Shown here: positions 1 through 9,542 of the stretch, piece after piece
Layout of the letters: each line of letters starts with the position of its first letter
Position numbering within the stretch: position 1 is the stretch's first letter
Origin: Alphaproteobacteria bacterium
GTDB taxonomy: Bacteria; Pseudomonadota; Alphaproteobacteria; DSM-16000; Inquilinaceae
NCBI GenBank assembly: GCA_028277405.1
Contig: JANQGH010000055.1
Coordinates: forward strand, 1-64,000
Length of the DNA stretch: 64,000 nt
Direction of reading: 5' to 3'
Notes under the pieces: model-generated
What the model saw: only the letters and a program-made list of their open reading frames with translations
The model's database searches: none
Told to the model about the DNA's origin: nothing
Made by a program: the position numbers and the translations under genes

Positions 1-35
1 ATGACCTGCTCCTCGGTGAACCTGCTCCTGCGCAT
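1..35 (-). CDS. IS3-family transposase OrfA, N-terminal fragment
   Basis: The ATG at 35-33 reads MRRSRFTEEQVI before leaving the window. That is the standard beginning of OrfA proteins of the IS3 family (IS407-like groups), which carry a helix-turn-helix and bind the IS ends. AGGAG lies about 10 bases upstream. Nothing can be said about whether the rest of the element is intact. Confidence 0.6.
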   Translation of the reverse strand, partial: MRRSRFTEEQV

Positions 36-99
36 CGTCCGTCTCCTCTCAAATGACGGACTCCCCTTTTAACTGAGGGATTAAACGGGGCGCAGACCA
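1..99 (-). mobile_element. End of an IS3-family insertion sequence, running off the window
   Basis: Read on the minus strand, this stretch starts with TGGTCTGCGCCCC at 99, a TG start as expected for an IS3-type inverted repeat. It then has a ribosome site AGGAG and the first codons of an IS3-type OrfA (ATG at 35). Only the left end and about 12 codons lie in the window. The exact boundary at 99 is inferred from the TG/CA rule; no flanking target duplication can be checked because the other end is outside. Confidence 0.6.
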
Positions 100-284
100 A
101 AGCGACTACGCAGCCCTGGAAACCGACGCCATCGCCGCGTAACTCATCTCAACAAGCCTCCGGCAAACCGGCGCCGTTCAGTGGGCGTATCGGGATACGG
201 CCGAGCCGAAGGCCGCTGGTTGGCCCAACATCGCTGACGACGGACAGGGTTGGATCAACCGCCGGGACGCGGCTGCCATTTCCC
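100..284. other. Intergenic stretch between the IS end and the PfkB gene
   Basis: No convincing gene. One frame reads a short open stretch ending in a stop near 139 (DYAALETDAIAA), which could be the tail of a gene cut by the IS, but it is too short to claim. No terminator-like hairpin with a T tract was found for the minus-strand operon that ends at 285. Confidence 0.3.
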
Positions 285-1232
285 TCAGACCGGTTTGCGC
301 TTCAACGACTCCGTCTGTCTGAGAGTGTCTTCAAACGATACAATGCCGGCATCCGATCCAAGTCCCGTGGCCACCAGAGCCGCTGTCGCCTGCGCAAAGC
401 CGATAGCATCTTCAGGCTGCATCTTGTGGTGCAAGGCACAGATGAACCCGGCATCAAACGCATCGCCGCAACCGGTTGTGTCGACGACATCGATTTCATA
501 AGCCGGCACTTTCAATCTCGTGCCGTCGGCATGGGCGTAATATGCGCCGTCGCTACCCAGCGTGAACACACAACACGTCGCGCCCTTGCCGATATAGTGG
601 TCGGCGCAGTCTTGCGGCGTGCTCTTGCCCGACATGTCCATGGCCTCTTCGATCGAAGGCATGAAATAGTCGATATAGGGCAGCATCGGTTCAACGATGG
701 CGGCGGTTTCGGCGGTTGCCGCGATCAGATCAAACGTCGTGGTGCAGCCGCGCTTCTTGGCTTCTTCGAGCAGGACGCGGCTTGGCGCGCCATCAAGCTT
801 GCGCAGCAATCCGGTGCCGCCCAGATGAACGATGGGCGCTTCGAACACTTTCTCGTAAAGATCGGGCGGCAAGTCGAAATGATCCGATGCGCCGCGCACA
901 TGCAGAGCCGGGCGCTCGCCATTGGGTCGCACGTTGAGAATTGTCGCCGATGTCGGCACGCCCTCGATCCGCTGCATGGCGGATGTGTCAATACCAAATC
1001 CGTCAAGGGTCGAGAGCACCCAGTCGGCTTTTTCGTCGTTGCCCACCGCACCCACAGCCAGACTGTTCAGGCCCAGTTTGGCGGTGTCCACCACCGTGCC
1101 GCCTGCGGTTCCCGCCACAGTCAGGCGGATCTGTTCGATGAACTCGACATTTCCGCCATCGGGGATCTTCGTCACAGGGCAGCCGAGAACGTCGAGAATG
1201 TACAATCCGATCACAGAGACGTCGTGTGCCAT
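285..1232 (-). CDS. PfkB-family carbohydrate kinase
   Basis: A 315-aa cytoplasmic sugar kinase of the ribokinase/PfkB fold, expected to phosphorylate a sugar, ketose or sugar phosphate with ATP. The C-terminal PfkB signature is DTTGCGDAFDAGF, with the catalytic Asp near residue 257; Cys stands where Ala is usual in the DTxGAGD motif. The N-terminal strand (GLYILDVLG) and an early Gly-rich loop (AGTAGGTVVDTAKLG) are also typical. It is the last gene of the minus-strand ABC operon, 6 bases after the ATPase gene, so its substrate is probably the imported compound or its first product. The exact sugar cannot be read from sequence. Confidence 0.88.
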   Translation of the reverse strand: MAHDVSVIGLYILDVLGCPVTKIPDGGNVEFIEQIRLTVAGTAGGTVVDTAKLGLNSLAVGAVGNDEKADWVLSTLDGFGIDTSAMQRIEGVPTSATILNVRPNGERPALHVRGASDHFDLPPDLYEKVFEAPIVHLGGTGLLRKLDGAPSRVLLEEAKKRGCTTTFDLIAATAETAAIVEPMLPYIDYFMPSIEEAMDMSGKSTPQDCADHYIGKGATCCVFTLGSDGAYYAHADGTRLKVPAYEIDVVDTTGCGDAFDAGFICALHHKMQPEDAIGFAQATAALVATGLGSDAGIVSFEDTLRQTESLKRKPV

Positions 1233-1238
1233 CGTCTC

Positions 1239-2315
1239 CTAGCCCCTTTCTTCAACACGGTTTCCATCTTCGAACAGTTGAAGATGCTCATTTGGAAACG
1301 CGACATGGATGGTGTCGTGATTGCGCAGGCCGGGCAATTTGCCGGTTTTCAGCTTCACCGTTTCGTCGGCGACCTTCAGCCGGACGAGAAGTTGGCCGGC
1401 AATGCCGACGATACAATCCTCCACTTCCGCCTTCACCGATCCCTCGAACGGCTCGATGCCTGCCTGCAGTTGCTCCGGCCGGATGCCGACGCGCAGCGCG
1501 CCCGACCCAAGCCGGTCAGGCGCCGGTACGGGCGCGGCCAGAAGCGGGGATTCCAATCCCCGTGTCGTGTGCGTCACGGGTATGAAGTTCATGCCCGGAT
1601 TGCCCAGGAACCAGCCGCCAAATTCCGTGCTCGGTTGCCGATAGAGGGTCGCGGGACTGTCGTACTGGATGATGCGGCCGTCCTTCATCAGCGCGATCTT
1701 GTCGGCCAGCGTCATCGCTTCGGTTTGATCATGCGTGACGTAGACAGCAGTCTGCCTGAGCCGCCGGCTGATCTCCTTGAACGTACGGATGAGCGTCAGT
1801 TTGGCGTTGACTTCGACATTCGTCGTCGGCTCGTCGAACAGGACCACTTTCGTTTGCCGCGCCACCGATCGGCCAACAGCGACCTTTTGACGGGAGCCGG
1901 AATCAAGCTCGTCGATAAAGGCGCCTGCCCGTCCGGCCATGTCGATGACCTCGAGCACCTCGTCGACCCGTTTGGCGCGCTCGGCTGCGGACAGGCTGGC
2001 ATCGCGCTTCAAAGGCAGGGCGATGTTCTCGCGCACCGTCAGCGTCGGGTACATGACTGGATACTGAAACACCATGCCGATGTTACGCCGCCGCGGCCGC
2101 ATCCTGGTCACGTCGGTGCCGTCGATGATGATGCGGCCTTCGCTCGGCGTTTCAAGGCCGGCAATCATCCGCATCAGCGTGGTCTTGCCGCAGCCCGAGG
2201 GTCCCAAAAGGCACGCCGTCTCGCCATCGGCAAACGTGATGTGAAGGTCGTCGACGGCGGTGAAGGTGCCAAACCGCTTCGTGACGCCGTCAATGACGAT
2301 GCCGGTTTCGCTCAC
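1239..2315 (-). CDS. ABC importer ATPase with degenerate signature motif (glycerol/CUT1 type)
   Basis: A 358-aa ATPase of the MalK/UgpC/GlpT type with a C-terminal TOBE-like regulatory region. Walker A is GPSGCGKTT (38-46), the catalytic Glu is 162 (FDEP) and the switch His is 195 (VTHD). The ABC signature, normally LSGGQ, reads LDSGSRQ (137-143), and the D-loop is also changed (TNVEV). It overlaps the next ATPase by 4 bases, so the two are probably made in equal amounts and pair as a heterodimer. Family resemblance is to the GlpS/GlpT ATPases of rhizobial glycerol importers, where one partner has a similar altered signature as I remember it. Confidence 0.85.
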   Translation of the reverse strand: MSETGIVIDGVTKRFGTFTAVDDLHITFADGETACLLGPSGCGKTTLMRMIAGLETPSEGRIIIDGTDVTRMRPRRRNIGMVFQYPVMYPTLTVRENIALPLKRDASLSAAERAKRVDEVLEVIDMAGRAGAFIDELDSGSRQKVAVGRSVARQTKVVLFDEPTTNVEVNAKLTLIRTFKEISRRLRQTAVYVTHDQTEAMTLADKIALMKDGRIIQYDSPATLYRQPSTEFGGWFLGNPGMNFIPVTHTTRGLESPLLAAPVPAPDRLGSGALRVGIRPEQLQAGIEPFEGSVKAEVEDCIVGIAGQLLVRLKVADETVKLKTGKLPGLRNHDTIHVAFPNEHLQLFEDGNRVEERG

Positions 2316-3394
2316 GGCGCAGCCTCTGCGCTTGGTGCCGCAGCCGGATTGTTCAGACGCGCACCATTTCGGCCGTCGAAAAAGACAAATGCATCGGGAT
2401 CGACGGCAAGCTCGACCGCTTCACCTTCTTCGACGATGCGTAGGCCATGGGTCGCCACGGCCCAGGTCAGCGGATGGCCATCGGCTTCGGCATAGATCAC
2501 TTGTTCACCGCCAAGGTCCTCGATCAGCTGGATCGTGGCACGGGTCTTGACGCCGTCTTTGTCGCCTAGTGAAAACGCCTCTGGCCGCAGGCCGGCCAGC
2601 GCGGCGCCGTCGGGCGCGCCGTCAAGCTTGAACGGACCGGCGGACACCTCCGCGCCGCGGCGCTCGACCGGCAGAATGTTGGCCCTGGGAAAACCCAGAA
2701 GCTCCATGGACCGGCGGTGCGTGGGGTGGCGGTAGACATCAACGACATCGCCCTTCTGCACCACGGCACCGCCATCGAGCACCAGGATCTTCTCAGCCAT
2801 TGTGAGCGCTTCAAGGGAATCTGACGTGGCGTAAAAGAAGGTGGCCTTGAGGTCCTGCTGGATCGACTTGAGTTCATCCATCAGGCGTTCCCGCAGCTTG
2901 TAGTCGAGACCGACAAGCGGATCATCGAGAAGGAAGATATCGGCATCCTTCAACAAGCCGCGGGCGACCGCCGTCCGCTGTTTTTCGCCGCCTGACAACT
3001 GCGCCGGTTTCTTGTCCAGCAAATGGTTGATGTCCAGAACGCCGGCCGCCCAGTCGACCCGCTTGGCAATCTCGCGCGATGGCCGGCCGGCGAGTTTGAG
3101 CGGGTAGCCGATGTTGGCGCGCACCGTCAGATGCGGATAAAGGGCGAAGCTCTGCGGCACGTATCCGACCGATCGCTGGGCAGCGCTGTAGCCGGTAATG
3201 TCCACGTCATTCAGCGAGATCGTCCCCGCATCGGGCGTTTCGAGCCCGACCAGAAGGCGCAGCAGCACCGATTTACCGGACCCGGTCGGCCCGCACATGA
3301 CAGTGAAGCTCTGCCGCTCGACCTCAAGGTCCAGCCCGTCGAGAACTGAATGACTTCCGTAGGCCTTGGAGAGACCTGAAACACGAATGGACAT
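2312..3394 (-). CDS. ABC importer ATPase with substituted catalytic Glu and switch His (partner subunit)
   Basis: A 360-aa MalK-like ATPase. Walker A is GPTGSGKS (35-42) and the signature is canonical (LSGGE, 133-137). The residue after Walker B that should be the catalytic Glu is Asp158 (LLDDP), and the switch His is replaced by Ser191 (YATSD). This pattern is the mirror image of the downstream ATPase, so a heterodimer would have one complete and one degenerate nucleotide site. Its ATG lies on the last base of the small membrane protein gene, and it overlaps the next ATPase by 4 bases. Confidence 0.85.
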   Translation of the reverse strand: MSIRVSGLSKAYGSHSVLDGLDLEVERQSFTVMCGPTGSGKSVLLRLLVGLETPDAGTISLNDVDITGYSAAQRSVGYVPQSFALYPHLTVRANIGYPLKLAGRPSREIAKRVDWAAGVLDINHLLDKKPAQLSGGEKQRTAVARGLLKDADIFLLDDPLVGLDYKLRERLMDELKSIQQDLKATFFYATSDSLEALTMAEKILVLDGGAVVQKGDVVDVYRHPTHRRSMELLGFPRANILPVERRGAEVSAGPFKLDGAPDGAALAGLRPEAFSLGDKDGVKTRATIQLIEDLGGEQVIYAEADGHPLTWAVATHGLRIVEEGEAVELAVDPDAFVFFDGRNGARLNNPAAAPSAEAAP

Positions 3395-3686
3395 CAGCGG
3401 CCCAACTGGCTGAGCACAGGGACCAAAAGAATGCCGATGACGAAGACGATGGCGATGATGCTAAGCAGGATCGCAATGCGCACGATCCCCTTCTTGAAGG
3501 GGATATCGCGTGGAATGTTGCCGACGGCGATCTGCAGGAACGTGGAAGCAACCAAGATGACCAAGCCAAGCTGGATGAACTCGAAATACTGAAGGGGGGT
3601 GAACGCGATCAATGCGATCCCCAGCAGCATGCATAGGATCAGAATGCTCTCCGCGCGCTCCTGAAACGTCTTGCGTGCCTGGGCCA

Positions 3687-3690
<4 letters not shown>
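3394..3690 (-). CDS. Small membrane protein in ABC operon, unknown function
   Basis: A 98-aa protein with two to three hydrophobic stretches (about residues 15-30, 36-55 and 70-92) and a basic loop between. I do not recognise the family. The glycerol importers of rhizobia also carry a small membrane protein (GlpU, DUF2160) in the operon, but the sequence here does not look the same and its place is different, between permease and ATPase. It overlaps the permease gene by 4 bases and abuts the ATPase gene, so it is translationally coupled to both. A role as an accessory subunit of the importer is inference. Confidence 0.7.
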
Positions 3691-4519
<829 letters not shown>

Positions 4520-4523
<4 letters not shown>

Positions 4524-5431
4524 GAACGCTCCCTCCGTCGTCTCAGATTGAGCACGTGGATGAAGACCGACGTCATGGCGATCGAGATGAGCAACAGCAG
4601 CACCGCATAGGCCGATGACCAGCCCATGTTGAAGCTCTGGAATGCCTGCTTGTTCAGTTCAACGGCAACCAGCCTGGTCTGCTGGCCGGGGCCGCCGTTG
4701 GTCATCGGGATGATCAGGTCCAGCGTCTTGAAGCTGTCGATGGTGCGCAGCAGCATGCCCAGCATCAAGATGAACTTGCCATGATGCCAGACGATCAGGC
4801 GCAACTGTTGAAACCATGTCAGCCGATCGATTTCCGCCGCTTCCAGCTCGGCCTTGGGCACCGACCCCAATGCGGCGAGCGCCATCAGGGTCATGAAGGG
4901 CGTCCACATCCAGCAATCGACCGCCAGAACGGCCCAATAGGCAAAAGCGGGGTCACCAAGGAAGTTGATCGGCTCGGTGACGCCAAACACGCCCATGATG
5001 GCGTTCAAGGCGCCAAATGTCGGGTCGTAGATGAAACGCCAAAAAGTGCCCGTTGCGACCGGTGTGAGGACCATCGGCGTGAACAGCAACGTCAACGCCA
5101 AACGCCGGCCAGGCATGTTCTTTGAACCCCAGAACAGAAAGCCCAGAGCCAGGCCCAGCAGCGTCTGGATCGAGACCGCACAGGCAACAAAGATGAACGT
5201 CCGGGACAGATCGCCCCAGATGCCGTTCCGGTTGAAGAAGATCTGGACGAAGTTCCTGAAGCCGACATACTCAGGCGGCATGCCGGAGGTCAGCGAGTAG
5301 TCGTAAAACGACAATCCCAACAGCCACAGTGTCGGGATTGTGTTGAATACGATGAAGAACGCCAGAACGGGTGCCAGCAGAACGAACACCAGCGTTCGCC
5401 GGTCATCAAGCATGCGCGCAAGCCGCTCCAT
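4520..5431 (-). CDS. ABC sugar permease, MalF/UgpA type
   Basis: A 303-aa integral membrane protein with a hydrophobic N-terminal segment and about six membrane spans. The EAA loop reads LEAAEIDRLTWFQQLRLIV, with Asp-Arg where DGA is usual. It is the partner of the MalG-type permease, overlapping it by 4 bases. The binding-protein gene lies 181 bases upstream with a hairpin in the gap, so lower expression than the binding protein is likely. Confidence 0.9.
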
Positions 5432-5565
5432 GGTCAGGCCGATTCCTTGCGGGCTTGCTTACCGACTCTACACATAAGATGCTGGCGAGGACTGTTGTTG
5501 GTCTGGCGGGCGATCACGTGATGACCGCGTCAGATCGGGTGAGAAAGAACCGCCGCGGCCCCAAC

Positions 5566-5599
5566 GGTGCGCGAGCCAGGGAGGATGGCTCTGCGCACC
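5566..5599 (-). terminator. Intercistronic hairpin after the binding-protein gene
   Basis: GGTGCGCGAGCC (5566-5577) pairs with GGCTCTGCGCACC (5587-5599) with one bulged T and a 9-base loop. No T tract follows on the minus strand, so it is more likely an mRNA-stabilising or partly attenuating hairpin than a full terminator. It lies in the gap between the binding protein and the first permease. Confidence 0.5.
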
Positions 5600-5612
5600 T
5601 GGGTTGTGCCGC

Positions 5613-7103
5613 CTACAGGGTTGCCGCGATACACGACCGGCTGGGTGCCGTCGTAGCCGTACCTGCATCGTACAGAATCTGCTGCTGGTTGCAGGCTGCG
5701 TAGTTGAGCGCCTGCATCGGGTCAGCGGTCTGCCCGGTCATGTATGACGTGAACGCCTCCTGCTGGACGGCCAGCATCTCGGCGTATCTGGGATGATGCC
5801 AGAAGTCGCGCGACCGGCCGGGCTCGAGCATGTACTTGTAGGCCCGGTTCCAAGGATTGATGTCGTCGAAGCCCGGGGCGGTCAGCGTTGGACGGTCGGC
5901 GGGGTTGCCGCCGCGGCGCGCGAACTCCAGCGCTGTTTCGGGCAGATACCACCAGTTCATGAAATCGATGGCAACGCGCATCTTTTCTTCGTCGTTATAG
6001 GCGTTGATCACCCAGGGCTGGCCACCCATCGTGTAAACGCGCCGCGCATCAGCGCCGGTGCCGTGCTTGGGCGGCGGAACGACCATCACCTGGTCATTGG
6101 CCGCCATCTCTTCGGTGATCATGGCCAGACCAACAGCGGCCCACTGGAAGCATGAGAAGACCTTGCCGGTGGTGAAGACGTCGATCTGCTCGGCAATGCC
6201 GAAGTTCGTCGCGCCTGGTGGCTGATACCTTAGCCAATCCTTCATCTGCGTCATCGCCGTGGCGTTGATGTCAGAGTTCAGGATGCCTTCGACCTGGCCG
6301 GTTGCCGCATCCCAGATATCGCCGCCCTGGCTGAACATGAACGGATACAGATAACAGGTCACGAAGTCATAGACGCGGCTGTACTGCATGGCCGTGCCCC
6401 ACATCTCTTCGTCGGGCCGGTTGAAAAATTCGGCGACCTTCTCGAAGTCGGTCATCGTCAGGTCTTCGAAGTCCTCGAAGGTCTGAGGCAGCGGCATGCC
6501 GTACTGTTGCTGGAAGGCGGCTTTCTCGGCCTCGTCGTGCAGCATGTCCTTGCGAATGAACAGGGCGATCGTGTCGCCTTCCTGCGGCAGGCCCCAGATG
6601 TTGTCCGAGCCGTCGGGATAAACCATGTACGTGTCAACAACGGTCTGCGAATACCAGTCAATGTCCAGGCCCGGATTGGCCGCGATCACGTCATTGAGCT
6701 GCAGGATCCAGCCAGGCTCGGCGAGCGCGCCAATCCACTGGCTGTCGGAAATGATGATGTTGAACTCCTGGCTGCGGGTGGCAAGCGAGGTTGCCGCGCG
6801 CTGGAACAGATCGGCAAACGGCGCTTCCGCGAACGCGAATTCGACCTCGTAGCCAAAGCGATCCCGGACGTAGTCATTGAACAGCGGCGTCATCGCCACC
6901 GACAGCGAAGACGGCAGCCAGCCCGCAATCCCCAAAATGTTCATGTCGATGCTGCGGCCGGTGAGCGGGTGAGCCTCCGTCGCGAATGCGCGGTTGGTTA
7001 CCGGCATTGACATGGCCGACGCCGCTGTCAGCGCCCCCATACCTTTCAGAACGCGGCGGCGCGGCATCATCAGGCCGCTGGGTCGCGTGGTGTATTTCGT
7101 CAT
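5613..7103 (-). CDS. ABC importer substrate-binding protein (family 1, sugar/polyol), Tat-type signal
   Basis: A 496-aa periplasmic binding protein, first gene of the minus-strand operon. The start at 7103 follows a strong site, GGGAGGAAC. The N-terminus has RRR at 15-17 followed by VLKG and a hydrophobic stretch ending near AFA (residue 41), which fits a twin-arginine signal. The body, with many aromatic residues, resembles extracellular solute-binding proteins used with glycerol-type importers. The last about 20 residues (from DAGTATTAP) look less conserved than the rest; I cannot tell whether this reflects a changed reading frame. It presents the substrate to the permease pair encoded downstream. 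Confidence 0.88.
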   Translation of the reverse strand: MTKYTTRPSGLMMPRRRVLKGMGALTAASAMSMPVTNRAFATEAHPLTGRSIDMNILGIAGWLPSSLSVAMTPLFNDYVRDRFGYEVEFAFAEAPFADLFQRAATSLATRSQEFNIIISDSQWIGALAEPGWILQLNDVIAANPGLDIDWYSQTVVDTYMVYPDGSDNIWGLPQEGDTIALFIRKDMLHDEAEKAAFQQQYGMPLPQTFEDFEDLTMTDFEKVAEFFNRPDEEMWGTAMQYSRVYDFVTCYLYPFMFSQGGDIWDAATGQVEGILNSDINATAMTQMKDWLRYQPPGATNFGIAEQIDVFTTGKVFSCFQWAAVGLAMITEEMAANDQVMVVPPPKHGTGADARRVYTMGGQPWVINAYNDEEKMRVAIDFMNWWYLPETALEFARRGGNPADRPTLTAPGFDDINPWNRAYKYMLEPGRSRDFWHHPRYAEMLAVQQEAFTSYMTGQTADPMQALNYAACNQQQILYDAGTATTAPSRSCIAATL

Positions 7104-7181
7104 TCTAGTTCCTCCCTACAGCTTGGTTCGGCCGTTGCCCGCCCGGACAGCAGCAAGCCACGTGCCTGATTCTCGTTCTCA

Positions 7182-7330
7182 TGAAAACGCCGGGTCCGTT
7201 CCGCGCCAAAGCTGGGCGCAAATGGCAACGTAAACGCACCTCTAAGGGCGCTTGCGGGCTTCATCCGTTACGTGAAAACGACCTTCAAACGTCAAAGTGT
7301 GAAAACAGTTCTCCCGTACTGGTTTTTCAC
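7182..7330. promoter_or_regulatory. Divergent control region with repeated TGAAAAC sites (likely SorC-type operator)
   Basis: TGAAAACG occurs at 7182-7189 and 7273-7280, and TGAAAAC at 7300-7306. The last forms an inverted repeat, GTGAAAACAGT (7299-7309) against ACTGGTTTTTCAC (7318-7330). The region separates the ABC operon from the regulator gene, so a single protein bound here could control both. That the SorC-like regulator binds these sites is inference. Confidence 0.5.
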
Positions 7331-7343
7331 CCTAAGATGTGAC

Positions 7344-8399
7344 ATGATTCTGCCCATGCTGACAAATGTCAACCGTAAAGCAGCACCCCGCGTCGATCGC
7401 TTGAAAACAACGGCCCGTTCAGCGGAAGAGGGCCCTTCGCCGGTGCCCATGCGCTTCCGAGGGGACCCAGCCATCTGGGCGGCCTGGCTGTACTATCGGG
7501 AGAACATGACCCAGGCCAACATCGGCAAGGCGATGGGGATCTCGCGCGCCACGGTCAACGCCTATATCTCCGACGCGCGCGATCGAGGCGTCGTGTCTGT
7601 CCGGATCGATCCCTCCTGGCTCAGCGCCATTGAATTGTCAGAGGAGATCACCACCAGGTTCGGGCTTCAGGGCACGCTTGTTGTGCCCACCCCGAACGCG
7701 GAGGACGGCAATGCAACGACCGTTCAGCGCATTGGCCGTGCCGGGGCGGAGTTTCTCGCCTCCCGCCTCAGGTCCGGCGCCACCGTTGGCGTGGCTTGGG
7801 GGCATACGGTCCTTGCCCTTGCCGAGGCAGTGACCGACCCCTCGATCGCTGATCTGACGGTCGCGCAGCTCACCGGCGGCACGACGTCGACGTTCGACTT
7901 TTCGCCTGAGTTTTGTGCGTCTCTGCTTGCCCGCAGGCTGAAGGCCCGCTGCTTACAGGTCACCGCGCCGGCGGTTGTGAGTTCACCTGAAGTCCGGTCC
8001 ATCCTCATGAGCGAGGGCATCCTGGCCGAGCAGTTCCGGGCCATCGCCCAAACCGACATTTGTGTTTTCGGAATCTGCACAACGGCGGCTGACAGCCTCG
8101 TTTTCACATCGGGTCTTCTGAACCCCGGTGAGTTGCCCGTAGGGCCAGCGGGTCCGGCGGTTGCGGCGATCGCCGGGCGCTTCATTTCCGCGGACGGCGC
8201 GCCGATCTTGGACAGCTACGATGAACGGGTGGTCGGCATGGGTCTTGACCAGCTCCGAAATGTTGAAACCCGGATTGCGGTCGCCGGTGGCCTGGAGAAG
8301 CGCGCAGCGATCGAGGCGTCGCTGCTTGGCGGTTACGCCACGCATCTGGTCACCGATGAGAGGACCGCGCAAGCGCTCCTGAAAACAGGCGGCATTTGA
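7344..8399 (+). CDS. SorC-family transcriptional regulator
   Basis: About 351 aa from the ATG at 7344. An N-terminal helix-turn-helix (MTQANIGKAMGISRATVNAY) is followed by a SorC/DeoR-type sugar-phosphate-binding domain with a typical GxxxGVAWGHTVLAL loop. Starts at 7356 or 7449 are also possible, since none has a good ribosome site; a GTG at 7272 would fall inside the operator repeats and is unlikely. Members of this family bind phosphorylated sugars and control adjacent catabolic operons. It sits between the divergent ABC operon and the DhaK/DhaL genes and probably senses their intermediate. Confidence 0.85.
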   Translation: MILPMLTNVNRKAAPRVDRLKTTARSAEEGPSPVPMRFRGDPAIWAAWLYYRENMTQANIGKAMGISRATVNAYISDARDRGVVSVRIDPSWLSAIELSEEITTRFGLQGTLVVPTPNAEDGNATTVQRIGRAGAEFLASRLRSGATVGVAWGHTVLALAEAVTDPSIADLTVAQLTGGTTSTFDFSPEFCASLLARRLKARCLQVTAPAVVSSPEVRSILMSEGILAEQFRAIAQTDICVFGICTTAADSLVFTSGLLNPGELPVGPAGPAVAAIAGRFISADGAPILDSYDERVVGMGLDQLRNVETRIAVAGGLEKRAAIEASLLGGYATHLVTDERTAQALLKTGGI

Positions 8400-8498
8400 T
8401 CGGTCGGACGCGTAAGCATCTCGTACCACCGAAGAGAACACTGGCAGGCCGTGGAAACCGGTCGCACAGGGAACCAAGAAGACTACGAGGAACCAACT

Positions 8499-9512
8499 TT
8501 GAACCCGGCGCCTAAAGTGAAGAAACTTCTCAACGACCCGGACAACGCGGTCGATGAGATGCTCGAAGGCATCTTGCTTGCCCATCCCGACCATCTGGTG
8601 ATGTCGGACGAACACAATCGGGCAATCATCGCCAAGCATGGTCCGCGGCCCGGAAAAGTGGGCCTTGTCATTGGTGGCGGTTCGGGCCACGAACCAACCT
8701 TTGTCGGATTTGTCGGCCGCGGTCTTGCCGACGCGGCGGCCATAGGCAATGTGTTCGCATCGCCGCCGCCCGATCCGGCAATTGCCTGTGCCAAGGCAGC
8801 CTCCGGCGGTGAAGGTGTGCTGTTCATGTACGGCAATTATGCCGGTGACGTCATGAATTTCGACATGGCCACCGAGTTGCTGGCCATGGACGATATCGAA
8901 GCGCGCACGGTTTTGACGACCGATGATGTCGCCGTTGAAAATCTCGAGCGCCGCCGGGGCGTTGCGGGCAACTTCTTCATCTTCAAGGCGGCCGGCGCGG
9001 CATGCGACAAGATGCTGTCGTTCGATGAGTGCGAACGGATCGCCCGCAAGGCGAACGCACACACCTTCACGATGGGGGTCGGCCTGACGGCGTGTTCACT
9101 ACCCCAGACCCGGGTGCCAAGTTTTGAGCTTGGGCCAGAGGAGATGGAGATTGGCCTTGGCATTCACGGCGAGCCAGGTGTGCGCAAGGGGCCGCTTGAC
9201 ACTGCCGACGCCGTCACCGATGAGATCGTCGACACGATTTTGGCCGAGATGGATCCCGAGCCCGGCGAGAAGGTTGCCGTACTGGTCAACTCGCTCGGCG
9301 CCACGCCCTTGATGGAACTCTACATCGTCAACCGTCGTCTGAACCAGCGCCTCAAGGACCGCGACATTTCAGTTCATGCAAGCTGGGTTGGCCCCTATTG
9401 CACATCACTCGACATGTCGGGCATGTCGATCACGCTGCACCGCCTTGATGGCGAACTGACCGGTCTGCTCGACCATCCGTGCGACTGTGCGATGTTTCGC
9501 GTGGGCCAGTGA
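8499..9512 (+). CDS. DhaK-like kinase subunit (ketose/dihydroxyacetone binding)
   Basis: A 337-aa protein of the dihydroxyacetone kinase DhaK family, which binds a short ketose covalently through His. The Gly-rich motif GGGSGHEPTFVGFVGRGL and the GLGIHGEPG motif carrying the presumed substrate-binding His are both present. I chose the TTG at 8499 because GAGGAA precedes it by 6 bases and family homology begins there; an in-frame start at 8451 is possible. DhaL follows 30 bases downstream. No PTS-type DhaM is present, so phosphate should come from ATP on DhaL. The true substrate could be dihydroxyacetone, erythrulose or another small ketose. Confidence 0.88.
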   Translation: MNPAPKVKKLLNDPDNAVDEMLEGILLAHPDHLVMSDEHNRAIIAKHGPRPGKVGLVIGGGSGHEPTFVGFVGRGLADAAAIGNVFASPPPDPAIACAKAASGGEGVLFMYGNYAGDVMNFDMATELLAMDDIEARTVLTTDDVAVENLERRRGVAGNFFIFKAAGAACDKMLSFDECERIARKANAHTFTMGVGLTACSLPQTRVPSFELGPEEMEIGLGIHGEPGVRKGPLDTADAVTDEIVDTILAEMDPEPGEKVAVLVNSLGATPLMELYIVNRRLNQRLKDRDISVHASWVGPYCTSLDMSGMSITLHRLDGELTGLLDHPCDCAMFRVGQ

Positions 9513-9542
9513 CCGTTCCCAGATTTCTGGACTGAGAAGGAG

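Noticed and set aside
426-2495. 689-codon plus-strand frame over the PfkB and ATPase genes
   Set aside because: Two clear minus-strand genes with full motif sets cover the same bases; the plus-strand product has no recognisable fold.
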